Below, in pieces: positions 52,556-60,460 of a stretch of 64,000 bases of DNA. Position 1 is the first letter of the stretch, and each line of letters opens with the position of its first letter. This DNA comes from JAGXTF01 sp044224315 (GTDB lineage: Bacteria; Bacteroidota; Bacteroidia; NS11-12g; UBA955). The stretch is taken from positions 496,001-560,000 of the forward strand of contig JBGAKR010000001.1 of assembly GCA_044224315.1 (NCBI GenBank), in the 5' to 3' direction. The translations under genes were made by a program, and so were the position numbers. The notes below the pieces were generated by a model. The model worked only from the letters and a program-made list of their open reading frames with translations, had not been told where the DNA came from and searched no databases.

Positions 52556-54598
52556 TCACGCAATAGATCTTACTTTCAACATTTTTGCATTAATAGCCAC
52601 AATAACTGTGCTCAAACTCATAAGTACTGCACCAGCAGCAGGGCTTAACATTATATCCCAATGGTATAGTACTCCGGCGGCAAGTGGTAAAGCGATGACA
52701 TTATAGCCTGTTGCCCATATTAAATTCTGCACCATTTTTTTATAGGTTGCTTTGCCAAATAATATCAATCGGCTTACATCCTGTGGGTTGCTATTTACTA
52801 AAATAATGCCAGCGGTCTCTGCGGCAATGTCGCTGCCACTACCGACAGCAATTCCAATATCTGCCTGTGCAAGTGCAGGTGCATCATTCACCCCATCACC
52901 AGTCATTGCAACGAACTCCCCTTTGGCTTGCAATTCCTTTATTTTTTCTAATTTTTGATGCGGCAATACTTCAGCAAAAAAACCATCCATTTGCAATTCA
53001 TCATTTACACTTTTAGCTACGGCAGCATTATCACCAGTGAGTAAGATGGACTTAATTCCATTCGTACGAAGTGTTTTAATTGCACTGGCAGATTCGGGTC
53101 TAATCTTGTCAGACAATGCAATATAACCAGCCAATTTATTCTTAAATATAAGGAAAACAATTGTTTCAACATTCTTGCCGGAATAATTTTCAGGTAATTC
53201 AATATTGTTTTCCTCCAGATAACCTGGGCTTACCAGTTTTGCATTCCCTCCCTCTATCTCTGCTTCAATGCCTTTGCCAGTAATTGCCTTAAAATTCATT
53301 GCAGAAGGAATAGCAATATTCAATTCGTTCGCTTTGGCAATAATTCCGGTTGCAATAGGATGCTCTGAGTTTTGTTCCAAAGCTGCTGCAACTCTAATTA
53401 ACGCTTTCTCATCAATAGTATTCAGTAAAGATTTAGTCCTTATCACTTCAAATTTTCCATAGGTTAAGGTACCCGTTTTGTCAAAAATAATGGTTGTGAT
53501 TTTTCGCGCATTTTCAAAGGCTGTTCTGTTTTTAATCAGCAAACCATTCTTAGCAGAAAGTGAGGTGGAAGTTGCAACTACCAATGGGACAGCCAGCCCC
53601 AAAGCATGCGGACAACAGATCACAATTACTGTTACCATTCGTTCCAGCGCAAAAACAGCAGTTTCTTTTTCTATCATCCACCAAAAAAAGAATGTTGCAA
53701 ACCCGGCAATTAGCGCAACGATGGTAAGCAATCGCGCCGCTTTATCCGCAAGCAATTGCGTTTTGGATTTCGTTTTTTGAGCATCCTGAACCAACTTAAT
53801 TACCCTGGATAAATATGAATCACCTGAGGCATGACTCACCCTCATTCTCAGTGCTCCGTTACCATTGATTGAACCTGCAATCAATTTATCTCCCTTTTGT
53901 TTTTTTAAAGGCACAGATTCACCAGTTAACATCGATTCATTTAAATAACTTTCCCCTTCCATTAGTATTCCATCGGCGGCAACATTTTCTCCAGGCTTTA
54001 TCAGAATAATGTCGCCCTCTTTCAGCGAATCCGTTTTTACATCGTGAATCATTTCCGCCTTGTCAGAATCGCCATGGTCGGTCATTATCCTGTGGGCTGT
54101 AGAAGGCATGAGTTGAACCAGCAATTCCAATTCGCGTGAGGCCCCTGCAACCGATTTCATTTCAATCCAGTGACCAAGCAACATAATTAAAATCAGCGTG
54201 CATAGTTCCCAAAAAAAATCCATGCCTGGCAAGCCAAAAACAGTTGCCACACTGTAAACATAAGCAGATGTAATTGCAACTGCAATTAAAGTCATCATGC
54301 CCGGTACTCTTAGCTTTATTTCATCAACCAGGCCTTTTAAAAACGGTGAACCACTATAAAAGAAAACAATTGTGGAAAGTGCTAAAAGTACATATTTTGA
54401 ACCTGTAAATGAAATTTCAAAATGAAACCAATGCTGAATCATCTGTGAAAGCAACATAACAGGAATTGTTATACCAAGGGTTACGTAAAATCTTCTTTTG
54501 AAATCATCTATCATCATTTTATGATGGTCGTGTCCTGCAATTGCCATTGGCGCATTCATATCCTGTTGTGTATGATTATGTATGTGTCCGTGCTCCAT
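52556..54598 (-). CDS. copB: CopB-type (CPH) copper-translocating P-type ATPase
   Basis: A 680-aa P1B-type ATPase exporting copper (or silver) from the cytosol. From ATG 54598 the N-terminus is His-rich ('MEHGHIHNHTQQDMNAPM', 'AGHDHHKMM') in place of a CxxC domain. Motifs: actuator 'MLTGESVPLKK', transmembrane metal site 'VIVICCPHALGLAVPL' (CPH, the P1B-3 class), phosphorylation 'IIFDKTGTLTYGKFEV', nucleotide-binding His-Pro 'EQNSEHPIATGI', hinge 'AMTGDGVNDAPALAQADIG'. The frame to 54649 overlaps the upstream gene and is unlikely as the start. It lies 37 bp downstream of the cusA N-terminal piece and is the last gene of the copper operon. Confidence 0.92.
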   Translation of the reverse strand: MEHGHIHNHTQQDMNAPMAIAGHDHHKMMIDDFKRRFYVTLGITIPVMLLSQMIQHWFHFEISFTGSKYVLLALSTIVFFYSGSPFLKGLVDEIKLRVPGMMTLIAVAITSAYVYSVATVFGLPGMDFFWELCTLILIMLLGHWIEMKSVAGASRELELLVQLMPSTAHRIMTDHGDSDKAEMIHDVKTDSLKEGDIILIKPGENVAADGILMEGESYLNESMLTGESVPLKKQKGDKLIAGSINGNGALRMRVSHASGDSYLSRVIKLVQDAQKTKSKTQLLADKAARLLTIVALIAGFATFFFWWMIEKETAVFALERMVTVIVICCPHALGLAVPLVVATSTSLSAKNGLLIKNRTAFENARKITTIIFDKTGTLTYGKFEVIRTKSLLNTIDEKALIRVAAALEQNSEHPIATGIIAKANELNIAIPSAMNFKAITGKGIEAEIEGGNAKLVSPGYLEENNIELPENYSGKNVETIVFLIFKNKLAGYIALSDKIRPESASAIKTLRTNGIKSILLTGDNAAVAKSVNDELQMDGFFAEVLPHQKLEKIKELQAKGEFVAMTGDGVNDAPALAQADIGIAVGSGSDIAAETAGIILVNSNPQDVSRLILFGKATYKKMVQNLIWATGYNVIALPLAAGVLYHWDIMLSPAAGAVLMSLSTVIVAINAKMLKVRSIA

Positions 54599-54635
54599 GA
54601 TTTTATTAATATTGCATTCAATTAAATTTTTTTTC

Positions 54636-55895
54636 TTATTGCGCCTCACTCAGATGCCTATATGCATTCTCCACCATCACAATTCCATCATCTACAATCA
54701 CTCCTATTGCCAGTGCGATTCCGGTTAATGACATAATATTCGATGAGAATCCTAAAAGATTAAGTAGAATAAAACTTGAAGCCACAGAAATGGGAATTTG
54801 AATAAGAATAATTATAGCACTGCGCCAATGAAACAGAAATATTAGAATAATAATAGAGACACTAATAAATACTTCAATCAAAGTTTCTTTTACAGAACCT
54901 ATTGCCTCCTCTATTAAAGTACTGCGGTCATATTCTATTTTGAACTTTACGCCTTCAGGTAATCCTTTTTGTACTTCTTCCATTTTAGCCCTTACAGATT
55001 TAATAACTGCATTTGCATTTTCTCCATAGCGCATAACTACAATACCTCCTACTCTTTCTCCTTCGCCATTTCCGTCAAATATCCCATAACGAATGTCTCC
55101 GCCCATTTGAACCGAGCCGACATCCGTTATTCTAATTGGAATATTATCTGCTGTACTTATGGGGATATTTTCTATTTCATTGATTGATTTAATATAACCC
55201 AGCCCCCTTACAATATAGGATTTGTCACTCATTTCGAATTTCCGGCCACCTACATCATTATTGTTTGATTTCACCGACCTCAACACATCCATCATTGAGA
55301 GGTTATAGTAATTCAATTTAATTGGATCAATTACAATCTGATATTGTTTTTGAAAACCTCCGAAGGAAGCAACTTCGGCCACACCTGGAACCGTTTGTAA
55401 TGCAAACTTAACATACCAGTCCTGAATTGCACGTTGTTCTCCTAAATCGTAACCCTTTGCATCCAAAGAATACCAAAATATATGACCAACTCCCGTCCCA
55501 TCCGGACCCAGGGTGGGTGAAATCCCTTCAGGCAGCAGTTTTTGTGCAAAATTTAACCGTTCTGCCACTCTGGTGCGGGCCCAATAAATATCTGTATTTT
55601 CCTCAAAAACAATATAAACGAAACTCATACCAAACATGGATGTCCCTCTTATATTTTTTAGTTTAGGAATTCCCTGAAGATTCGATACCAATGGGTAAGT
55701 GATTTGGTCCTCTATTACCTGTGGACTTCGCCCCATCCATTCTGTAAATACGATCACCTGATTTTCTGATAAATCTGGAATTGCATCCACCGGATTGTTC
55801 TTCACTTCGTAAATACCCAATACAAGCATCACTGCCGAAAGCACTAACACAATGAAGCGGTTTTTCAAAGAGAATGTAATAATCCGTTCTACCAT
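54636..55895 (-). CDS. cusA: CusA-type RND efflux pump, N-terminal piece (TM1-TM4)
   Basis: 419 aa matching the first 40% of CusA/CzcA. Seen: TM1 ('FIVLVLSAVMLVLGIYEV'), 'NNPVDAIPDLSENQVIVFTE', the PN1/PN2 porter half ('LGPDGTGVGHIFWYSLDAKG', 'VAEVASFGGFQKQYQIVIDP'), then TM2-TM4 with 'IMSLTGIALAIGVIVDDGIV' carrying the proton-relay Asp (D402, matching CusA D405). It ends 'MVENAYRHLSEAQ' and stop, where full-length pumps enter the TM4-TM5 cytoplasmic loop. The missing remainder is present as a separate gene 4.5 kb upstream in the same operon (60450-62354). Start ATG 55895 directly follows the metal-binding lipoprotein gene. Base composition is like its neighbours. Confidence 0.92.
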   Translation of the reverse strand: MVERIITFSLKNRFIVLVLSAVMLVLGIYEVKNNPVDAIPDLSENQVIVFTEWMGRSPQVIEDQITYPLVSNLQGIPKLKNIRGTSMFGMSFVYIVFEENTDIYWARTRVAERLNFAQKLLPEGISPTLGPDGTGVGHIFWYSLDAKGYDLGEQRAIQDWYVKFALQTVPGVAEVASFGGFQKQYQIVIDPIKLNYYNLSMMDVLRSVKSNNNDVGGRKFEMSDKSYIVRGLGYIKSINEIENIPISTADNIPIRITDVGSVQMGGDIRYGIFDGNGEGERVGGIVVMRYGENANAVIKSVRAKMEEVQKGLPEGVKFKIEYDRSTLIEEAIGSVKETLIEVFISVSIIILIFLFHWRSAIIILIQIPISVASSFILLNLLGFSSNIMSLTGIALAIGVIVDDGIVMVENAYRHLSEAQ

Positions 55896-55896
55896 T

Positions 55897-56136
55897 CTAT
55901 TTTTTTATCATTTTCACTAAATCCATTTCGCATTTAGGGCAATTACCCGGCTTGTCAGAAATTATTTCAAGATGCATTTCACACTGATAATAAGAACTAC
56001 CTGTTTTTAATTTCAAGGTATCTAATTTAAATGTCTGAGACGTGCTCTTGCCTTTTACAGTATCAGCAGAATCAGAAGAATTTCCGCAGCCTCCAAACAG
56101 GATTGCGGCGACAACTATGATTATTAATTTTTTCAT
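55897..56136 (-). CDS. Heavy-metal-binding-domain lipoprotein
   Basis: A 79-aa protein: lipoprotein signal 'LIIIVVAAILFGGCGNSSDS' (Cys17), short linker, then the heavy-metal-binding domain 'YYQCEMHLEIISDKPGNCPK' continuing 'CEMDLVKM'. The CxMH...PGNCPxCxMxL pattern binds Cu(I)/Ag(I) through Cys and Met. It is anchored in the envelope and may feed metal to the pump. The same domain recurs at the N-terminus of the adaptor at 56811-58013 and in the partial gene at the right edge. Confidence 0.85.
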   Translation of the reverse strand: MKKLIIIVVAAILFGGCGNSSDSADTVKGKSTSQTFKLDTLKLKTGSSYYQCEMHLEIISDKPGNCPKCEMDLVKMIKK

Positions 56137-56150
56137 ATGTATTATTATAT

Positions 56151-56810
56151 TTATTTGTTATAATTAGGATGTTCATGGGTTTCCAAAAATTTCCCTTTCG
56201 GACCAACTCCCTCCATGTGAACAAGCATTGCTCCATGATGACCGGCAATTGCTACGGTGGTTGTAGACGCAAAAAGCAGAAGCAAAATCATTATTTCAAG
56301 CCACAATTTACCTCTCAGGAAATAATGTCCGACAATTTTAGAAATTAAGGCTATGAGTGAAATCCAAAAAGACAAGTCTGCCATTTGCTCATGTGTCTCA
56401 AATATTGCTTTTGCACTTCCATTTAATTCAGCCGGATGGGCGTGGAAAGTATTGGATGAGAGCCATGCGGTAATTACACCCAACGATAATAAAATGAGAA
56501 CCACAAGTCCAAATTCCTTTTTAAAAGCAAATAAACAAATCAATTGAAAAAGCGTCGCAATAATTATAAGTACAATCGGGAAGTGCACCACCAGTGGATG
56601 ATAATTTGGAAATGCATCTATGGCTTTCATTTCCGCATGCGATTCCATATCGTGAATCATATTTGAGTCTCCAACCATTGGCATTTTAGATTTTATGGAA
56701 GTATCTTTCGTTTCATTATATTCATTGTGATTGTGTGCGAATATTTGCACAGATAATGCAAAGAACAAGGTCAGTACAACCGATTTAATTATTATATTCA
56801 TTGTTATCAT
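56151..56810 (-). CDS. DUF2231-type membrane protein with His-rich leader
   Basis: A 219-aa protein with a signal-like start ('SVVLTLFFALSVQIFAH'), a periplasmic His/Met-rich segment ('AHNHNEYNETKD', 'MIHDMESHAEMKA') and four membrane helices opening with 'FPNYHPLVVHFPIVLIIIA', the DUF2231 hallmark (paired His). C-terminal 'IAGHHGAMLVHMEGVGPKG' adds further His/Met. Function unproven; His/Met content and position in the operon suggest copper handling or membrane redox. Starts directly after the adaptor stop. Confidence 0.78.
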   Translation of the reverse strand: MITMNIIIKSVVLTLFFALSVQIFAHNHNEYNETKDTSIKSKMPMVGDSNMIHDMESHAEMKAIDAFPNYHPLVVHFPIVLIIIATLFQLICLFAFKKEFGLVVLILLSLGVITAWLSSNTFHAHPAELNGSAKAIFETHEQMADLSFWISLIALISKIVGHYFLRGKLWLEIMILLLLFASTTTVAIAGHHGAMLVHMEGVGPKGKFLETHEHPNYNK

Positions 56811-58013
56811 TTACATCTTCATGCCAGGCATATCACTGTGCCCTTTCATTGGATTGGTTCCCTTTTTAAAAATATACTCACTATTTAGCAGATATGATCC
56901 TGTAATTACAACAATATCGCCTTGTTTCAATCCGTTTGTTATTTCAATCATTCTGCTATTTTGCAAGCCAATAGTGACCATTTTGTTTTCAAATACATTG
57001 TCTCTATTTCGTACCCATAAATTTGGTCCTTTGCTATCTTGAATAATTGCGGCGGCAGGAATCGCTAATGTCCTCTTTTTTTCGGTTTGCAATGTTATGC
57101 TTGCAAGCATACCTGGTTTAATTTTTTGAGATTGATTATTAATTTGAAATCGTGCCAAAACAAATCGTTCAGGTGCATGCACCTGCGGATCAATAAAAAT
57201 AACTTTGCCCCAAAGGGTATTTTCATTTGCTGAGGGAATTGAGAAGTTTGCTTCAGTCCCAAGTTGAATATAGGGCAAATAAGGCAGATAAAGCTGCGCT
57301 TCAACCCATAAAGAGTTAATTGTAGCAATCTGAAAAAGCGTATTGCCAGAAGTCACATAATCGCCTTCATTCAAAGATATTTCACTCACAAAGCCTTCTA
57401 TGTCTGAATAAATTGGAACCTTGTTTATAATTTGCTTTGTCTTTTTTAATAGGTCTATTTGAGACATATTCATACCATATAAGAGTAATTTATTTCTTGA
57501 TGCTTCACTAAATCCCCCTGAAATGTTTGATTTTTCAAGTGACAATAGGTATTCAGCTTGCGCTGAATTTAAATCTTCGCTGTAAATTTCATAAAGAAGT
57601 TGACCCTTTTTTATATAGTCACCCGGTGTTTTTATGGCTAGGCGTTCAACCCTTCCCTGAATTTTTGCACTAATGGCACTTAATAAATTCTGATCAATTG
57701 TAACCTTACCTGTGAGTATAATTTCCTTTGCAAACTCCTGAATGCGAATTGTATCAAATGTAATATTGGCCAACTTTATTTGTTGTTCGCTTAATTTTAT
57801 TTGGCCGTCTTTAAGATTATTCTTATTTACTTTTATCAATTTCATGTGGCAAATTGGGCAATTGCCGGGTTTATTTTCAATAACCTGAGGATCCATTGAG
57901 CAGGTAAAATATTCATCTGCATTTGCTGTTTCCGTTTGATTGGTGTTGCTACAGCTTATAAAAAACAGCACAAATACAGTAAAAATAACAAGTCTCTTTA
58001 TTGGACTATTCAT
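56811..58013 (-). CDS. cusB: CusB-type periplasmic adaptor with N-terminal heavy-metal-binding domain
   Basis: A 400-aa RND membrane-fusion protein from ATG 58013 (lipoprotein signal 'LVIFTVFVLFFISCSNT'). Residues about 34-58 are a metal-binding domain ('YFTCSMDPQVIENKPGNCPI', 'CHMKL'). Then comes the barrel-sandwich/lipoyl half 'SAISAKIQGRVERLAIKTPG', 'GDYIKKGQLLYEIYSEDL', the helical hairpin, 'EGDYVTSGNTLFQIATINSL', beta-barrel and membrane-proximal domains ('IPAAAIIQDSKGPNLWVR'). It links the CusA pump to the TolC-like channel. Second of two adaptor genes in tandem. Confidence 0.88.
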   Translation of the reverse strand: MNSPIKRLVIFTVFVLFFISCSNTNQTETANADEYFTCSMDPQVIENKPGNCPICHMKLIKVNKNNLKDGQIKLSEQQIKLANITFDTIRIQEFAKEIILTGKVTIDQNLLSAISAKIQGRVERLAIKTPGDYIKKGQLLYEIYSEDLNSAQAEYLLSLEKSNISGGFSEASRNKLLLYGMNMSQIDLLKKTKQIINKVPIYSDIEGFVSEISLNEGDYVTSGNTLFQIATINSLWVEAQLYLPYLPYIQLGTEANFSIPSANENTLWGKVIFIDPQVHAPERFVLARFQINNQSQKIKPGMLASITLQTEKKRTLAIPAAAIIQDSKGPNLWVRNRDNVFENKMVTIGLQNSRMIEITNGLKQGDIVVITGSYLLNSEYIFKKGTNPMKGHSDMPGMKM

Positions 58014-58014
58014 T

Positions 58015-59208
58015 TTATTTTGCATCATCATTCTCCGATTTAATAAAACTTTCGCTGTCAACCATAAACTGTGCATCAGCAGCAACAGCATCTAGAGCAG
58101 TTACTCCGGATAAGATTTGGATCAGTGAATCGGTTTCAACACCCGTTTTAACATATTTTAAAATATAATGATCCTTTTTTCTCAAAAACACAGTTTGATT
58201 TTGACCTAAACTTACAAGGGCTTTTCTAGGTAACCATAAACCGGTAGTTGTATGAGAAATAATTTTAGACGAAACAAATGTACCTATTTTAAACTGTGCA
58301 TCATTATTGCTTAAATACACTCTGGCTTTGATTGTATACCCATTTGGTCCGGTAATAGGTTCGATGTAACTTATGGTTGTACTAATTAAATTATCGGACC
58401 TGTTTTCTAGAGTAAGTGTAACCTTATCTCCGACTTTAACAGATGCCGCATCTTTGGAAAAAATATTAATTACCGCCCAAACCTGGCTTACAGTGTAAAC
58501 AGAGAAAATAGCCTGCCCGCTTTGAACATACATTCCCTCCCTTATGGAAAGTGCCGATGATTCAGATGACGGCAGATTTTCAATTTTATCCTGAGTAGTT
58601 GAAATAGAATTATTCCGTGCTTCAGACATATTATTATTCATCACAGGTAAGACTGTTTTACTTCCGCTTATCCCAATGTCATGAATATGACCAGCATACG
58701 GACTATATATTGGCAATGGGTCAATTGACATTTTTTTCAATTCTATTTGTTTCAATTGTTTGGCAGTTACTCCAAGATACTGTAATTTCAGTTTAGCGGA
58801 ATTAATTAAATTTATATCATCAGGTGAATTTTTCAATATATAAATCAAATCCTCCTGGGCTGTTAATACATCTGGACTATAAACATCCATAATGCGCTGC
58901 CCCTTTGATATTTTTTCAAAATTGTATCTTACATATAATTTTACAATTCGTCCGCTATACCTGGCACTTATATTGTTAATTAGTTCAGGATTATAGGTAA
59001 TTATACCACTCGCTTTTATAGTTTGACCAACTGATTTTAAGGTGGGATAAATGGTCTCTATATCGCTGAAAACGGTCTGATTTGTGGGTTGAACTAATCC
59101 GTCTAAATCGCCGGATTGGGCTGCGTTCTTTATTGAATGAGAATTGTTGTGGTTACAAGAAGCAACCAACATAACTATTGCGATACCTAAGATATATAAC
59201 TTCAACAT
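58015..59208 (-). CDS. RND periplasmic adaptor subunit (second CusB-like)
   Basis: About 397 aa from ATG 59208, which begins the lipoprotein signal 'MLKLYILGIAIVMLVASCNH' and lies after the upstream stop; ATGs at 59259/59265 would overlap the tolC-like gene. Adaptor blocks: 'NISARYSGRIVKLYVRYNFE', 'GQRIMDVYSPDVLTAQEDLI', 'GMYVQSGQAIFSVYTVSQVW', 'VGDKVTLTLENRSDN', 'LWLPRKALVSLGQNQTVFLR'. No metal-binding domain, but a Met/Asn/Ser-rich insert ('VLPVMNNNMSEARNNS') sits after the hairpin. Two adaptors for one pump may form a mixed hexamer. Confidence 0.86.
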   Translation of the reverse strand: MLKLYILGIAIVMLVASCNHNNSHSIKNAAQSGDLDGLVQPTNQTVFSDIETIYPTLKSVGQTIKASGIITYNPELINNISARYSGRIVKLYVRYNFEKISKGQRIMDVYSPDVLTAQEDLIYILKNSPDDINLINSAKLKLQYLGVTAKQLKQIELKKMSIDPLPIYSPYAGHIHDIGISGSKTVLPVMNNNMSEARNNSISTTQDKIENLPSSESSALSIREGMYVQSGQAIFSVYTVSQVWAVINIFSKDAASVKVGDKVTLTLENRSDNLISTTISYIEPITGPNGYTIKARVYLSNNDAQFKIGTFVSSKIISHTTTGLWLPRKALVSLGQNQTVFLRKKDHYILKYVKTGVETDSLIQILSGVTALDAVAADAQFMVDSESFIKSENDDAK

Positions 59209-59233
59209 AACAAGCAAACCAAATAATCTGGCT

Positions 59234-60460
59234 TTATCGTATTTCCATTTGTTCTTCATATTCAACTTGCAATTTTAATAGCGTAAATGTTTGGTCCAGT
59301 TCATTCATTTTTGCCATGCGATACATTCTCAACCCATCCAATACCAAAAATAATTCCTCGGTATTTTGCTCATATCCAATCATAGATGCTTGATAACTTT
59401 TAATATAGGTTGGTATAATATTTTCAGCATAATTGTGCAACTGTAGTTTTGAAGATTTGATTTGTGTTTGTAGCATAGCGATCAATCCTTCAGTTTCGTT
59501 GATCAAAACCTGCCGTTTAAAATCCAGGGAATTAACAGTACTATTCAATGCCTTTATATTGGATTTGTATTCTTTTGCAGACCATGGAACAATAGGAATA
59601 GTAATCATGCCCATTGCCGCATAAGAGCTTGGCATCATGCCCAGAGATTGCATATGACTGGCGGATATACCAAATTCAGGCAATAGTTTGGATTTTTCAA
59701 ATTGCTGTTGTAGTTCAATAAGATGGATATTGGCTTCTATTTGTTTTATATCACTGCGTGATGATGAAATAATAGATGAATCAAGAATTGACAACTCGTA
59801 AAAATGCGCTTTTATTGCAGTATCAACATCAAAGACAATATTCTTATCCTGATTCATAAGTGTATTTAATTCAATATTTCGCAATCTCATTTCTCCGAGC
59901 AACATTGTTTCCATATTTCGCAATTCATATATATCGGCCTGCGATTTGTAAATGTTGGTTAGTTTCTCTTTATTGTAAGTATACCTCAGATTGGCCAGCG
60001 TCAAAACGTAATTGAGTAAAGAATCTATTTGAACCAAAACGGCGTATTTATGTTTCAAAACAACCCACTCGTAATAATTCATTTTAGCGGATGTGAACAA
60101 TTCATTTCTTTTTACATATTTTCCTTGCTGCTCAATTGGCGCCATGCCTTGCATGTAATTAAAGTTTGCATTTAACTTAGCTGGGTTTGGAATCATTTGT
60201 TGTCCTGTAATCATCCACATTCCTCCTCTAAAATCCTTATATGGTGTTTGCCAGGGACCAGAAGAAAGTGAAGGAGGCATCCAGCTCCTGGCGCCTTCTG
60301 AATAACTGTTTGCCGCAACAATTTGTTCATCAAACATCTTCAGCATAGGATTATTTTTCTCAATTCTGATCAAAATGGAATCGAGAGGCACTATCTGTGC
60401 AAAAGATTGTAAGGCAAAAATGCCGAAAATCAGTAGTAGAGAACATTTATTATTTTTCAT
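59234..60460 (-). CDS. cusC: TolC-family outer-membrane efflux protein
   Basis: A 408-aa protein with signal peptide 'CSLLLIFGIFALQSFAQ' and the outer-membrane efflux protein layout: 'LDSILIRIEKNNPMLKMFDE' (N-terminal helix), long coiled helices, then a second repeat ending 'YEQNTEELFLVLDGLRMYRM'. Notably Met/Trp-rich between about 55 and 110 ('GGMWMITGQQMIPNPAKL'). It forms the outer-membrane exit duct for the pump. The start overlaps the end of the cusA C-terminal piece by 11 nt, so the two are translationally coupled. Confidence 0.85.
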   Translation of the reverse strand: MKNNKCSLLLIFGIFALQSFAQIVPLDSILIRIEKNNPMLKMFDEQIVAANSYSEGARSWMPPSLSSGPWQTPYKDFRGGMWMITGQQMIPNPAKLNANFNYMQGMAPIEQQGKYVKRNELFTSAKMNYYEWVVLKHKYAVLVQIDSLLNYVLTLANLRYTYNKEKLTNIYKSQADIYELRNMETMLLGEMRLRNIELNTLMNQDKNIVFDVDTAIKAHFYELSILDSSIISSSRSDIKQIEANIHLIELQQQFEKSKLLPEFGISASHMQSLGMMPSSYAAMGMITIPIVPWSAKEYKSNIKALNSTVNSLDFKRQVLINETEGLIAMLQTQIKSSKLQLHNYAENIIPTYIKSYQASMIGYEQNTEELFLVLDGLRMYRMAKMNELDQTFTLLKLQVEYEEQMEIR